From Flavobacteriales bacterium (GTDB lineage Bacteria; Bacteroidota; Bacteroidia; Flavobacteriales_D; Crocinitomicaceae): a stretch of 64,000 nucleotides of DNA. Where the stretch lies: the NCBI GenBank assembly GCA_947497485.1, contig CANMHB010000011.1, positions 62,001 through 126,000 of the forward strand. Reading direction: 5' to 3'. Shown here piece by piece: positions 36,701 to 45,470 of this stretch. Both the position numbers and the translations under genes were made by a program. The notes below the pieces were generated by a model. That model was not told where the DNA came from. It saw only the letters and a list, made by a program, of their open reading frames with translations, and searched no databases. How positions within the stretch are numbered: the stretch's first letter is position 1; the number at the start of each line of letters is the position of its first letter.

Positions 36701-39700
36701 ATTACCGGAAACATTTGTTACTGAATATGTTAGATTAGAAGCTGAAGCACAAACATTTGAACTTCCAATAATTGCTGATGGAGTGCTATTAGTTGATGAA
36801 GTCAATGAAACGGCAATACTGAATGTTGAGGATGCTTGAGCGAAATCAACAACTCGTATATAATATGTAGTTGCAGCAGATAGCGAAGCTGTTCCTGTTT
36901 CATTACTTGCTGAAGTTGCTCCTCCAGATAATAGATTTGTAGTTGAAGAACAATCTGAATATAAGTAGATATCAGCATCAAAAGATGAGTTCGTTAAAGC
37001 AACTTGGTAAGAACCATTGCATGCTGGCGTAAATTTATACCAAACATCTGGATAAGATGAGTCATCATAACTTCCTCCACTTGGAGAGTCACCGACAAAA
37101 GAACCAGAAATTGCTGAGGCACCAACCGTTAAATTTATCGCATTCGCACATGCATCATTCGCAACAATTGCTGTACAAGTTCGGCTAATAGTAAATGCAC
37201 CGGTAGTACTTCCAGTTGTGAAATAGGCAACCCAAACATAATATTGTTGACCATTAGTTGCGATAAAAGTTTGAGTTTCAGTACCACCTTGACCTGATCC
37301 ATCTTGCGATGCGCCAACAATTGTAAAATCACCACATGAAGTTCCAGTTAAAATGGTTTGTTCATGATCAAAACCAGAAGCAGCCGTTGAAGAAATTGTT
37401 GTGGACTGACCATCACCAATAAATGAATACCATACTCCTTTTGCAGACGTAGCAACTGAGGCCGGTGGGGTTTCGTCAGCACTACCAACTGTTGTTCCGG
37501 CTAAATTGCTTGTAGCGCAAGGCAAATTTGTTGCCCCTGAACACGCATCGTTAGACGGTCTAACAGCTATTGAAATTGAGGCTGTCCCTGAACATCCGTT
37601 CGCACGAGAAGCTGTTATTGTATAACTAGCTGCAACTTGTGAGGTTGTAGGTATTCCTGTTATTTCGCCTGTGCTTGTATTTAATGTTAACCCAGCAGGC
37701 AAAGAGGGAGAAACTGAAAATGAGGTTGGAGTACCTGTTGTTGAAGCTGTAAGACTAGAAATAGAAGTCCCAGCTGTGTAAGTAAATGGTGATCCAGTAT
37801 AGGATATTGTTGGAGGTGTTTCAACCGTAAAGGTTCCTGAACTTGTTGTGTTTCCTGCTGTTGCCGTCAACGAAATAGTCCCTGTTGTTCCTGAACCAAG
37901 CACCGCTGTAACTTGAGTTGAACTAACTACTGTGATATTTGAACATACGGTTCCTCCAACTGAAACAGATGAAGTTCCTGATAGACTGGTCCCATTAATT
38001 GTGATTGTACCTCCAGGACAACCTGACGTTGGACTGAATGATGTAATCGTTGGTGGAGCAACGCAAGTACGACTTATTGTAAAGGTTCCAGTTGTTGATC
38101 CTGAAGTATAGTATCCTATATAAACATAATAGTTAGTACCATTTGTTGTTGTAAAGGTTGCTGTTTCACTGCTACTAGTTATTAAATCTTGATTCGCAAT
38201 TGTTGTGTAAGTGCCCCCACAGGAATTCGTGCTACTGGTCATTACTAATAAACGGGTATCTAAAGTTGTTTGAACAACCGTTAAAGTTGTTGACCCCCCA
38301 TCTCCCGTAAAACTATACCATACACCCATTGTTCCTGATGTTGAGGCATTCGGAGCCGTTTCACTGATTGCACCAACTGTTGTTCCAGAAATAGTACCTG
38401 ATGCACAGGGCAAGTTTGTTGCCCCTGAACACGCATCGTTAGACGGTCTAACAGCTATTGAAATTGAGGCTGTCCCTGAACATCCGCTCGCTGTTCCTGT
38501 AATGGTGTAACTTGCCGCTATTTGCGGTGTCGTTGGTGTGCCTGATATAACACCATCAGATGCACCAATTGATAACCCCGCAGGTAGTGAAGCACTATAT
38601 GATGTAGCCGTTGTAGTTGGGGTTAAGTTGGATATTGCGGTATTTTGAGTGAATGTAAATGGTGAACCTGAATAGGAAAGTGACGGTGTAGGATTTACCG
38701 TAACAACCCTATCAAAATAAGCAGTTGTTGAACAACCAGTTCTTCTAGCTCTTATTGTTACCTGACCAGCCCAGCCAGAAGGGAACGTAACCGCACCCGT
38801 GGAGCTAATACTCGGGCTTGCCCATGAACCTGCAGTTGTTGAGTTTACAGTTATAGCCCAATCTTCTGTACCAGCGCCATTACTATTATAATCTACGGCT
38901 GTAGCCGAACCAGGCTGGCACGTTGGTTCAGTACCTGAGTTTACTGAAATACTCGTTGGTGCTGTGTTAGCGCATACAGTATAAGTGATTCTAACAAAAC
39001 CATCTCCACCATTTCCAGGCGTAGCAGTAGAGTTTCCTGTCGCTGCGCTAGCCCCACCACCCCGAACATTACCAGCTCCTCCCGAATAGGTTCCGCCATT
39101 ACCACCTGATAATCCAGAAAATAAAACTGTTTGCGCTGAACCTCCAGAACCTGGCGTACCATTAGTATTACCTCCACTAGTTCCGTTGTTACCGCTTCCA
39201 GCTCCACCACCACCTGCCCCACCAGCAGGATTACCACCTCCATTACCTCCGTTGCCACCGTACCAATAATCATCATTCGTAATAGGAGCTGTGGAATTAA
39301 TTGAATAAGTTGTGGCGCCAGCTCCACCAACAGGGCTAGCTTGATTTACACCACCACCTCCACCATTAGCACTAGCAATTATTGTACCCGTATGATTAGT
39401 TACTTTAACATAAGAAACACCACCAGCACCGGCGGTACCAGTGCCAGTGCTTCTAGATGCACCGCCTCTACCAACTTGAATTGCAAGCACTGTTGTACCG
39501 CCCGTAACTACAAATGAATATTTCCTTGAATATGCTCCACCACCACCAGCAGCTCCTCCAGAGGTGGAAGATTGACGAGAATTAGCTCCACCACCACCGC
39601 CCCAAACTTCCACCATTATAGAAGATACATTCGCAGGCACAGTCCAAGTGTATTGTTTATATCCAGGAGTTGTTGTTGTTGAATTTACAGATGTGCCAGC

Positions 39701-40000
39701 CGTACTGCCAGTAGCGCCAGATGCAGAAGTGAAATCAGCAAATGTCTGCCCCCACCCGATAGAATTCAGAGCGAGAACCAAGATGAGAGTGAAAAGTTGA
39801 GAGTGATGAGTGGAGAGTGATGAGTGGAGTGTTGAGAGTTGAGAATTGAAAATTGAACGATTTTTATCCGAAGAAGAATAATTGTTTTCACATTCTGATT
39901 TTTGTGTTGAAATTTTGTCAAAGATTACTTGAGGTAAAGAAAAAAATCGGTTGAAATTCAACCTATTTTTTTTCGAAGGATTTTGAGTACAATTTTGCAT
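33707..40000 (-). CDS. Giant T9SS type A surface protein with an extended, repeat-derived N-terminus
   Basis: 2097 aa. The hydrophobic signal segment (LFTLILVLALNSIGWGQ) only comes at about residues 69-86; the 68 residues before it include a polar tract (NSQLSTLHSSLSTHHSQLFT) encoded by GAGAGTGGAGAG-type repeat DNA. Then follow a glycine-rich domain like that of the previous gene, He_PIG-type putative Ig repeats, two or three PPC-like NDACSGATNLPC modules, an IPT/TIG domain (ITSFSPTSGCPGGTITINGT), further Ig-like modules, and a type A sorting tail (TYPNPSNEGFSV ... GIYFIQI). A TAnnTTTG box at 40026-40033 supports the ATG at 40000. A surface adhesin is likely; the ligand is unknown. Confidence 0.88.
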   Translation of the reverse strand: MQNCTQNPSKKNRLNFNRFFSLPQVIFDKISTQKSECENNYSSSDKNRSIFNSQLSTLHSSLSTHHSQLFTLILVLALNSIGWGQTFADFTSASGATGSTAGTSVNSTTTTPGYKQYTWTVPANVSSIMVEVWGGGGGANSRQSSTSGGAAGGGGAYSRKYSFVVTGGTTVLAIQVGRGGASRSTGTGTAGAGGVSYVKVTNHTGTIIASANGGGGGVNQASPVGGAGATTYSINSTAPITNDDYWYGGNGGNGGGNPAGGAGGGGAGSGNNGTSGGNTNGTPGSGGSAQTVLFSGLSGGNGGTYSGGAGNVRGGGASAATGNSTATPGNGGDGFVRITYTVCANTAPTSISVNSGTEPTCQPGSATAVDYNSNGAGTEDWAITVNSTTAGSWASPSISSTGAVTFPSGWAGQVTIRARRTGCSTTAYFDRVVTVNPTPSLSYSGSPFTFTQNTAISNLTPTTTATSYSASLPAGLSIGASDGVISGTPTTPQIAASYTITGTASGCSGTASISIAVRPSNDACSGATNLPCASGTISGTTVGAISETAPNASTSGTMGVWYSFTGDGGSTTLTVVQTTLDTRLLVMTSSTNSCGGTYTTIANQDLITSSSETATFTTTNGTNYYVYIGYYTSGSTTGTFTISRTCVAPPTITSFSPTSGCPGGTITINGTSLSGTSSVSVGGTVCSNITVVSSTQVTAVLGSGTTGTISLTATAGNTTSSGTFTVETPPTISYTGSPFTYTAGTSISSLTASTTGTPTSFSVSPSLPAGLTLNTSTGEITGIPTTSQVAASYTITASRANGCSGTASISIAVRPSNDACSGATNLPCATSNLAGTTVGSADETPPASVATSAKGVWYSFIGDGQSTTISSTAASGFDHEQTILTGTSCGDFTIVGASQDGSGQGGTETQTFIATNGQQYYVWVAYFTTGSTTGAFTISRTCTAIVANDACANAINLTVGASAISGSFVGDSPSGGSYDDSSYPDVWYKFTPACNGSYQVALTNSSFDADIYLYSDCSSTTNLLSGGATSASNETGTASLSAATTYYIRVVDFAQASSTFSIAVSLTSSTNSTPSAIIGSSNVCASASNLTYSVTNVSGNTYNWTLPSGWSQSAGGTTNSITLTAGSAGGILSVTATNSCGTSSASTISITVSANPAAPTITPTSASICSGAIQSLSASSGSGTSQGSVGLNAPIGTSSINFGISSFYNIFDVLQSATLVSVDVFPTDPIGTSASIVIANSSGTVLNTTNYTTFVTGGARQTVTINYSMTTGTGYRIGQGGSGISLIRDLAAGGYPYTSSLANITGSNNGTAYYYAYNMLFSASNQASITWSSTTNLFTDAAATVAYTGSAATQVYSKPSSTITYTATATNTSGCTSSTNVQVTVNALPTISGSSAASHCGAGTLGISATASAGTIEWFDAATSGTSLGTSNSASTWTTPSISTTTTYYAEAVNSSCRSASRTAVTAAVNASPSSPTSVTPNATTICHGNSVNLNATSAGNTINWYTVATDGTAIQTGVSAGVNHSVSPTSNTTYYAEAQSAAGCKSSRTATGLITVENPVSAINTAIGTTLANNDYVWVGQTDATWSTTNNWRQYNGTNLITPGFAPGSNNTNKIYVVQNSTSSNCIFNASSISLSGALGVADLFIGTGTSLNANGNNITLTGNFTNNGTFTPGSGTLTLSGGSNQTISGSGSTLSFSNVTINKSAGTLTASKDISISGAITFTSGILDMNNKNLTVEGSIFGGSITSYVMAFTNGTNTSKLIRKITSTSNAQYIFPIGSSTVYSPVTLTLTGGTLDNATVTVWTKNSKVSGLNSSIDKFLNRSWFVEPIGISSPLYNIEYKYGANEFNGTNLDELVPVKLSSNVWYAPVNSLLTNSTLIGNCSHNSDNKTLTWTGLTSFSEFGGSGNSSQPLPIELLSFNAYCNDQGIADLSWQTASEHNSSHFDVEKSRNGLDWEVIQTIPAAGNSNELITYQTVDIVNSEIQYYRLNQVDIDGTNKYYDPIAVDCDNSDKEVIQTYPNPSNEGFSVLVNNPKNKGDGKLTIVDATGALVSQKSISIQDGVNIFFIKENLTRGIYFIQIENEQHKTKTIKHVVN
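37521..38480. repeat. Duplicated ~70-bp segments 888 bp apart in the 2097-aa gene
   Basis: Bases from 37521 and from 38409 are almost identical over roughly 75 bp, encoding the shared AVRPSNDACSGATNLPC stretch at the boundary of the PPC-like modules. Confidence 0.75.
39784..39858. repeat. GAGAGTGGAGAG-type repeat within the coding sequence
   Basis: Imperfect short units of the form GAGAGT(T/G)GA(G) run through the 5' end of the 2097-aa gene, matching the purine-rich parts of the array at 41.7-42.2 kb. Translated in the gene's frame they give Ser/Thr/Leu/His residues. Confidence 0.75.
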
Positions 40001-40025
40001 GCTATAGGTTCTTCAAATTCTAGTG

Positions 40026-40033
40026 CAAAGTTA
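40026..40033 (-). promoter_or_regulatory. -7 box of the 2097-aa adhesin gene
   Basis: Minus-strand TAACTTTG, perfect consensus, 25 bases before ATG 40000. TTG at 40062-40060 is 26 bases upstream, somewhat too far for a normal -33. Confidence 0.5.
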
Positions 40034-40098
40034 AATTATTAATTATCTAATTAAAAATGCAACAATAATACAGGTATACAACTATTCATATATTTGTA

Positions 40099-40130
40099 TT
40101 TGGATTATTTAAAAAACAATCATACATTTG
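40099..40130 (+). promoter_or_regulatory. Complete promoter of the TPR-LuxR gene
   Basis: TTTG (40099-40102), a 20-base spacer, then TACATTTG (40123-40130). It is divergent from the adhesin promoter about 70 bp away, so one regulator could control both. Confidence 0.6.
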
Positions 40131-40172
40131 TTATACATGTTTAAAATTGGGGTTTTACTTAAGTTTAAAGCT

Positions 40173-41732
40173 ATGATGATACGTAATTTGATTATATTGT
40201 TTTTTGTATTTCAGCAACTTAACATTCTTTCGCAGCAAGCACCTCCAATTCTTCATTGGGTAAATCAAAATGAGCACCTTCATTTAAAAAAATGTATTGA
40301 TACATTGGATTTTGCAATACAAAAAACCAAGGAAAATAAACAATATGAACTGACCTCTAAATACCTACAAAAACAATCGCACTTATTTCTTACGAGACTT
40401 AAAAGTTTTGAGAAATGCATGTATTACATTGAACAAATCAAAGACCTAACTGATGAATCAGAAAAGCAAGAATTCCTAATTGATTACTACAACCAACTTG
40501 GGGTTACCTTCTACCACGAGCAGCTCGACATGAAGAAATCGTTTGCTTATTTCAAAAAAGCATTGGACTTGAGCAAACACTTGAAAATTGAAAAAAACAT
40601 TTCACGTACACTATCCAACTACGGTTTAGCATACCTGCAAAAAGAGGATTATAAAATTGCACTCGATTATTTCCGAAAAGCGATTTCATCGTACCGAAAT
40701 GAATTTAAAAAAGAGGGGACAATGGAATTCTACTCGAACATGGGAGTAGCATACATTTATGCTGAAAAATATGATAGTGCAGCGTATTATTTCAATAAAT
40801 CATTATCACTTACCAAAGAAACCCCAGGTTTAGACGATGATGCTGAACGCTTGATGTACCTTGGTGTTTTTAATCAAGAAATAGGAAAGAATGATTTGGC
40901 TCTGGAATTTCTACTCGAAGCAAATAAATTAATACACAACCTTGTTTCTTTCAATAGTAAAATTTTGGTTTGTCAAGGACTCGCAGATGCTTACGCTGCG
41001 AAAAATCAATTCAAGGAAGCTCACGATTTTCGATTAAAAGAAAAAAACTACCGAGATAGTCTTCGAGAAATCAGTTTACAAGAGAATGCCTTATCCTATC
41101 AATACAAAGATGAACTTCGTCAGGAAAAGGAACGAAGTGAGGAAATTGTTTTCTATGTATTAATTCTCGGCGCTTCCTTGCTGTTAGCACTCATTATATT
41201 GTGGTTGTTAATTAGTCGGAACAAAGTTGCACGCAAAAACGCTGAAATAAGCCTTAGAAATGAGCAACTCGAAAAAGAAAAGGTTCAACTAGAATTGGAG
41301 AACAACGAGCGAGATGTGGCAACTAAATCAATGTTTTTATTAGAAAAAGATAATTTGATTACCAGTATCTCAGCAAAATTAAAAGAAGCCTTACCTAAAT
41401 TAAACGGCGAAGCAGAACTTGCTGTAAACCGAATTCTTTCTGAATTAAATTATTCAGTCAACAACAAACGATGGGATGAATTCGAAATTCGATTCAATAA
41501 GGTACACCCAAATTTTATTCACAACTTGGAAAGTAAATACCCAAAACTTAGTAACAATGAAAGAAAACTATGTGCTTTCCTCCTATTAAATATGAGCTCT
41601 AAAGAAATTTCACAAATCACAGGGCAAACCGTTCATAGCATCAATATTGCACGTTCCCGACTGAGAAACAAATTAAATTTGGTGAACTCTGGTGAAGAAT
41701 TATCGCATTTTCTGAATCAATTCACGAAGTGA
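40173..41732 (+). CDS. TPR-repeat membrane regulator with LuxR-type DNA-binding domain
   Basis: 519 aa from ATG 40173, chosen because it begins a signal peptide (MMIRNLIILFFVFQQLN...). Residues about 60-330 are tetratricopeptide repeats (for example YNQLGVTFYHEQLD, SNYGLAYLQKEDYKIALDYF, SNMGVAYIYAEKYDSAAYYF). One membrane helix follows (about 327-346, FYVLILGASLLLALIILWLL), then a coiled coil and a C-terminal GerE/LuxR helix-turn-helix (LSNNERKLCAFLLLNMSSKEI ...). A periplasmic TPR sensor linked to a cytoplasmic DNA-binding domain is a common Bacteroidota layout. Target genes are unknown; the divergent adhesin is the obvious candidate. Confidence 0.85.
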   Translation: MMIRNLIILFFVFQQLNILSQQAPPILHWVNQNEHLHLKKCIDTLDFAIQKTKENKQYELTSKYLQKQSHLFLTRLKSFEKCMYYIEQIKDLTDESEKQEFLIDYYNQLGVTFYHEQLDMKKSFAYFKKALDLSKHLKIEKNISRTLSNYGLAYLQKEDYKIALDYFRKAISSYRNEFKKEGTMEFYSNMGVAYIYAEKYDSAAYYFNKSLSLTKETPGLDDDAERLMYLGVFNQEIGKNDLALEFLLEANKLIHNLVSFNSKILVCQGLADAYAAKNQFKEAHDFRLKEKNYRDSLREISLQENALSYQYKDELRQEKERSEEIVFYVLILGASLLLALIILWLLISRNKVARKNAEISLRNEQLEKEKVQLELENNERDVATKSMFLLEKDNLITSISAKLKEALPKLNGEAELAVNRILSELNYSVNNKRWDEFEIRFNKVHPNFIHNLESKYPKLSNNERKLCAFLLLNMSSKEISQITGQTVHSINIARSRLRNKLNLVNSGEELSHFLNQFTK

Positions 41733-42220
41733 GAGCGGAGAGTTGAAAATACTGACCGAGGGACGAGCGTCATGTATTGAGAGTGGAGAGCGGAGAAATG
41801 AGAGCGGAGAGTGGAGAGTGAAGAGTGAAGAGTGGAGAGATGAAAATACTGACCGAGGGACGAGCGTCATGTATTGAGAGTGAAGAGTGGAGAGTGGAGA
41901 GTGGAGAGTGAAGAGTGGAGAGATGAAAATACTGACCGAGGGACGAGCGTCATGTATTGAAAGCGGAGAATGGAGAGCGGAGAATGGAGAGCGGAGAATG
42001 GAGAGCGGAGAGCGGAGAGCGGAGAAATGAGAGTGGAGAGTTGAAAATACTGACCGAGGGACGAGCGTCATGTATTGAGAGCGGAGAAATGAGAGTGGAG
42101 AGTTGAAAATACTGACCGAGGGACGAGCGTCATGTATTGAGAGTGGAGAGTGGAAAGTGGAAAGTTGAAAATACTGACCGAGGGATGAGCGTCATGTATT
42201 GAGAGTGGAGAGTAGAGTTC
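41733..42220. repeat. Complex tandem array: six 37-bp cores with purine-rich GAGAGTGGAGAG spacers
   Basis: A 37-bp core beginning TGAAAATACTGACCGAGGGA occurs six times, at 41744, 41841, 41924, 42042, 42104 and 42166, nearly unchanged (the last has T for C at one site). Between cores lie 25-81 bp of GAGAGTGGAGAG/GAGCGGAGAG units. The core contains the short inverted repeat GACG-AG-CGTC. This is intergenic DNA after the TPR-LuxR gene; the ORF seen on the minus strand is only the repeat read through. Confidence 0.9.
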
Positions 42221-42304
42221 GGAAAGTTAGCAATTCGCAATTCAAAAGTTAGCAATTCAAAAATTAGCAATTCGCAATTATTAAGTTCGAAATTAAATTA
42301 AAAA
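42221..42304. repeat. TTAGCAATTCGCAATT-type repeats before the threonine aldolase gene
   Basis: Four irregular copies of TTAGCAATTC or TTCGCAATT follow the tandem array and resemble the arrays at 26.8 and 48.6 kb. No promoter of TAnnTTTG type is visible before the gene that follows. Confidence 0.6.
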
Positions 42305-43330
42305 ATGAAAATAGATCTACGAAGCGATACGGTTACAAAACCAAGTAAAGAAATGCTCGAATGCATGCTGAATGCGCCAGTTGGTGACGACGTTTTTGGT
42401 GAAGATCCTACGGTAAATGAACTGGAAAAATATGCCGCCGAAATATTTGGTAAGGAAGCTGCATTATTCTGCTCTTCGGGAACACAAACGAATCAAATTG
42501 CAATTAATGTTCATGTGACACCTGGAGGCGAAGTAATTTGCCACAAAGAAAGTCATGTTTACAAATACGAAGGAGGCGGAATCGCGCGAAATTCGGGAGC
42601 ATCTGTTCGTTTACTCGATGGAAATCGTGGAAGAATTTCTGCTGAAGATGTCAAAAACTGGATAAATCCCGAACACGACGTGCATTTCCCACTAACTCAA
42701 TTGATTTCCGTTGAAGATACTGCAAACCGCGGTGGTGGAGCTATATACAATTTTGATGAAATTAAACGATTATCAGAATTATCAAAATCTTTGAAAATCC
42801 CACTTCACTTGGATGGCGCACGCGTTTTTAATGCACTCGTCGAAACCGAAATTGATTACAAATCTTATGCAAGTCAATTCGATTCAATTTCCATTTGTTT
42901 ATCGAAAGGATTAGGAGCACCTGTTGGATCACTATTATTGGGCAATAAATCTTTCATCAGAAAGGCGCATCGCGTTCGAAAAGTTTTTGGAGGTGGTATG
43001 CGACAAGCAGGCATCATCGCAGCTGGAGGTCTTTACGCATTAAAAAACAACGTCAATCGTTTAAAATTGGACCATCAAAACGCAAAAGAACTAGAAAAAA
43101 CATTGCTCAATTGCGATTGGGTGGAAACCGTTATTCCTGTAGAAACAAATATTGTGGTAACAATCCTGAAGAATGCGGAAAAACGTGATCAAATCATTGA
43201 AAAACTGAATTCGGAAAACATTCTAATTATGCCTTTTGGACCGGGAATGCTCCGAATGGTTACCCATCTCGATGTAAACTCAAATGACATTGACCGCGTC
43301 TGTAATGTGTTAAAAAAAATAACCATCTAA
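42305..43330 (+). CDS. ltaE: Low-specificity L-threonine aldolase
   Basis: 341 aa PLP enzyme splitting threonine or allo-threonine to glycine and acetaldehyde. The opening DLRSDTVTKPSKEM and VGDDVFGEDPTVNELE are family hallmarks, and the PLP lysine is in SICLSKGLGAPVGS. Cytoplasmic. It follows directly on the repeat array with an AT-rich leader. Confidence 0.93.
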   Translation: MKIDLRSDTVTKPSKEMLECMLNAPVGDDVFGEDPTVNELEKYAAEIFGKEAALFCSSGTQTNQIAINVHVTPGGEVICHKESHVYKYEGGGIARNSGASVRLLDGNRGRISAEDVKNWINPEHDVHFPLTQLISVEDTANRGGGAIYNFDEIKRLSELSKSLKIPLHLDGARVFNALVETEIDYKSYASQFDSISICLSKGLGAPVGSLLLGNKSFIRKAHRVRKVFGGGMRQAGIIAAGGLYALKNNVNRLKLDHQNAKELEKTLLNCDWVETVIPVETNIVVTILKNAEKRDQIIEKLNSENILIMPFGPGMLRMVTHLDVNSNDIDRVCNVLKKITI

Positions 43331-43388
43331 AAAAACGTGTAACCTTTTGCATGATTTTAGCTATAAGTGTTTAGGTGAAATCAACAGA

Positions 43389-45440
43389 ATGATCAAGTTT
43401 TTACACGGAATCTCTTTTCTTTTCTTTATTAGCTTAAGTGGATTTCTTTTTGCTCAAGAAATCGATCCATGTGTCACATCCGATAAAAAACTTGTCAAAC
43501 TTCTTGCCTCAGCGATGGCAGAAGAAAGTTTCGATGAGAAAACAGAGAAATTTGCACAAGCAATTCAAAAGTATCCCGAAAATGCCGAAACTTATTATTT
43601 GTATGCACGTCTTTGCGAACAAGAAGCTGCTCGACTAATGAAATCCGAAAAAACTGAAAAACAGGGAGAAGTGCTTCAAAATAAATCCCTTATCTTCTTT
43701 CAAGCTACAATCAAAAAATGCCCTGACTTTCACGCAGATTGTTATTACAACATCGGTATTACTTTGCTTTCATCGGGAGATGTAAAAAATGCATTGCCTT
43801 TTTTGAAGAAATTTGTTGCCTTCCCTGAAGATAACTATTCCGTCTTGCCGCAAGACTTCATTCAGAAAAAAAGTGAATTGAATGCAATCATCGAAGATAT
43901 TGAATTTGAGAAAAAACTTCGTGATAACCCCGTTCCATTTACCCCGAATAAAGTAATGAATGTAAGTTCAAACTTAGATGAATATTTTCCAATGATTTCT
44001 CCTGACAATGATTTAATATTTTTCACAAGAAAAGTAGATAACACAAACTTGGGTAATATCGCCAATTTAATAGAAGAGGAATTTACGATTGCACAGAGAC
44101 TTAAAGAGGGTGAAAACGTATTTACATTTGGAGAAAGGCTTACCGATCCATTCAATAACGGAACTTTTTACAATTACGGAACAGCAACGCTCTCAGTTGA
44201 TAATAAAGAAATGATTATTTGCGCTTGTAAAAAAGAAGTCGTTTATGGGCAAGATTATTTGAATTGTGATCTGTATACGACTAAATTCAAACGCTCAGGA
44301 AAAGGAGGGAATGATTTTCAATGGACACCACTTGTTAATATGGGGACGAATATCAATACCAAAGATGGATGGGAAGCGCAACCTTCTCTTTCCGCAGATG
44401 GTAAGATGCTATTTTTTACTTCCTTTCGTAAAGGATCGCGCGACAACGACATATACCTTTCAGAAAGACAACCAGATGGTTCATGGGGAGTTGCAAAACC
44501 CTTTGAAACAATCAATACGGCTGGAAAAGATAAAAGTCCCTTCTTTCACCAAGATGGAGAAACACTTTATTTTGTATCAAACAGCACCAATTCACGCAAA
44601 GGAATGGGAGGCTTGGATATTTTTTACATCCGAAAGGAAAATAACGGATGGACTAAACCAGAAAATATTGGATATCCAATAAACTCAGAACAGGATGAAC
44701 TCGGATTATTTGTTTCAACCAATGGTAAGGTCGCTTACTTTTCGAGCGATAAGGATGGAGATTGGAATATTTATGCCTTTGATCTGTATGAAAAAGCTCG
44801 TCCTCAAGAAGTTGTAATCGTTAAGGGAACCTTAACCGATGAATCTGGAAAACCGATTACAGATGCTAAAATAGAGATTAACTACAACGAATCGGGAAAA
44901 ACCGAAACGTTTGATGTAAATGGAGATGATGGAAAATACGCAGCCGTAGTCAAAGTCTCAAAAGCCGAGGATGTAACCATTAGTGTGAGCAAGGAAGGTT
45001 TAGCTTACAATGCGAAGGTAGTTGAAAAAGAAGTCTTTGAAAACAGAACAAGCACCACTATTGAAACTGGAAATATTAAAACAGATAGTGTAAAACCAGG
45101 GAAACCCTATCAATTAGATGAAATCTTTTTTGCCACAGATTCGTGGGAGTTAAATAAACGATCAATTATTTTACTATCCGGATTTGCCAATTACCTCAAG
45201 AAGAATTCAAATTTGAAAATTTCCGTAAATGGTCACACAGATGACTTGGGAGATGATGAACAAAATAGAGTTCTCTCTCAAAATCGAGCTGATGCTGTAA
45301 AAGCTTTCCTCATTGAAAAAGGTGTAAATTCAGATCGAATTAATGCAATTGGTTTTGGAGAAAGTAAACCAAAAGTGGCAAATACGTCAGATACCAATCG
45401 AGCTAAAAATAGAAGAACGGAATTTGAAATAATTGAATAA
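43389..45440 (+). CDS. PorE-like OmpA-family protein (TPR, PD40 propeller, CRD, OmpA)
   Basis: 683 aa from ATG 43389, which starts the signal peptide (MIKFLHGISFLFFISLSGF...). Order: TPR-like helices (about 30-140), a PD40/WD40-like propeller (about 180-460; repeated SADGKMLFFTS, HQDGETLYFVS, STNGKVAYFSS), a carboxypeptidase-regulatory beta domain (about 478-560; VKGTLTDESGKPITDAKI), and OmpA (about 580-683; VNGHTDDLGDDEQNRVLSQNRA) for peptidoglycan binding. This is the architecture of PorE, the T9SS periplasmic anchor of Porphyromonas, so a T9SS or envelope-tether role is likely. General OmpA proteins with the same domains also exist. Confidence 0.85.
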   Translation: MIKFLHGISFLFFISLSGFLFAQEIDPCVTSDKKLVKLLASAMAEESFDEKTEKFAQAIQKYPENAETYYLYARLCEQEAARLMKSEKTEKQGEVLQNKSLIFFQATIKKCPDFHADCYYNIGITLLSSGDVKNALPFLKKFVAFPEDNYSVLPQDFIQKKSELNAIIEDIEFEKKLRDNPVPFTPNKVMNVSSNLDEYFPMISPDNDLIFFTRKVDNTNLGNIANLIEEEFTIAQRLKEGENVFTFGERLTDPFNNGTFYNYGTATLSVDNKEMIICACKKEVVYGQDYLNCDLYTTKFKRSGKGGNDFQWTPLVNMGTNINTKDGWEAQPSLSADGKMLFFTSFRKGSRDNDIYLSERQPDGSWGVAKPFETINTAGKDKSPFFHQDGETLYFVSNSTNSRKGMGGLDIFYIRKENNGWTKPENIGYPINSEQDELGLFVSTNGKVAYFSSDKDGDWNIYAFDLYEKARPQEVVIVKGTLTDESGKPITDAKIEINYNESGKTETFDVNGDDGKYAAVVKVSKAEDVTISVSKEGLAYNAKVVEKEVFENRTSTTIETGNIKTDSVKPGKPYQLDEIFFATDSWELNKRSIILLSGFANYLKKNSNLKISVNGHTDDLGDDEQNRVLSQNRADAVKAFLIEKGVNSDRINAIGFGESKPKVANTSDTNRAKNRRTEFEIIE

Positions 45441-45470
45441 TTTTAGCTTAAATAGATTAACTTTTTTCTC

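Noticed and set aside
41700..42071. 123-codon reading frame on the minus strand
   Set aside because: It is the tandem repeat translated (recurring HSPLS and MTLVPRSVFS); no promoter, signal or domain.
41733..42220. CRISPR-like array
   Set aside because: The 37-bp cores are regularly repeated, but the intervening DNA is low-complexity GA-rich repeat of varying length, not unique spacers, and no cas gene is near.
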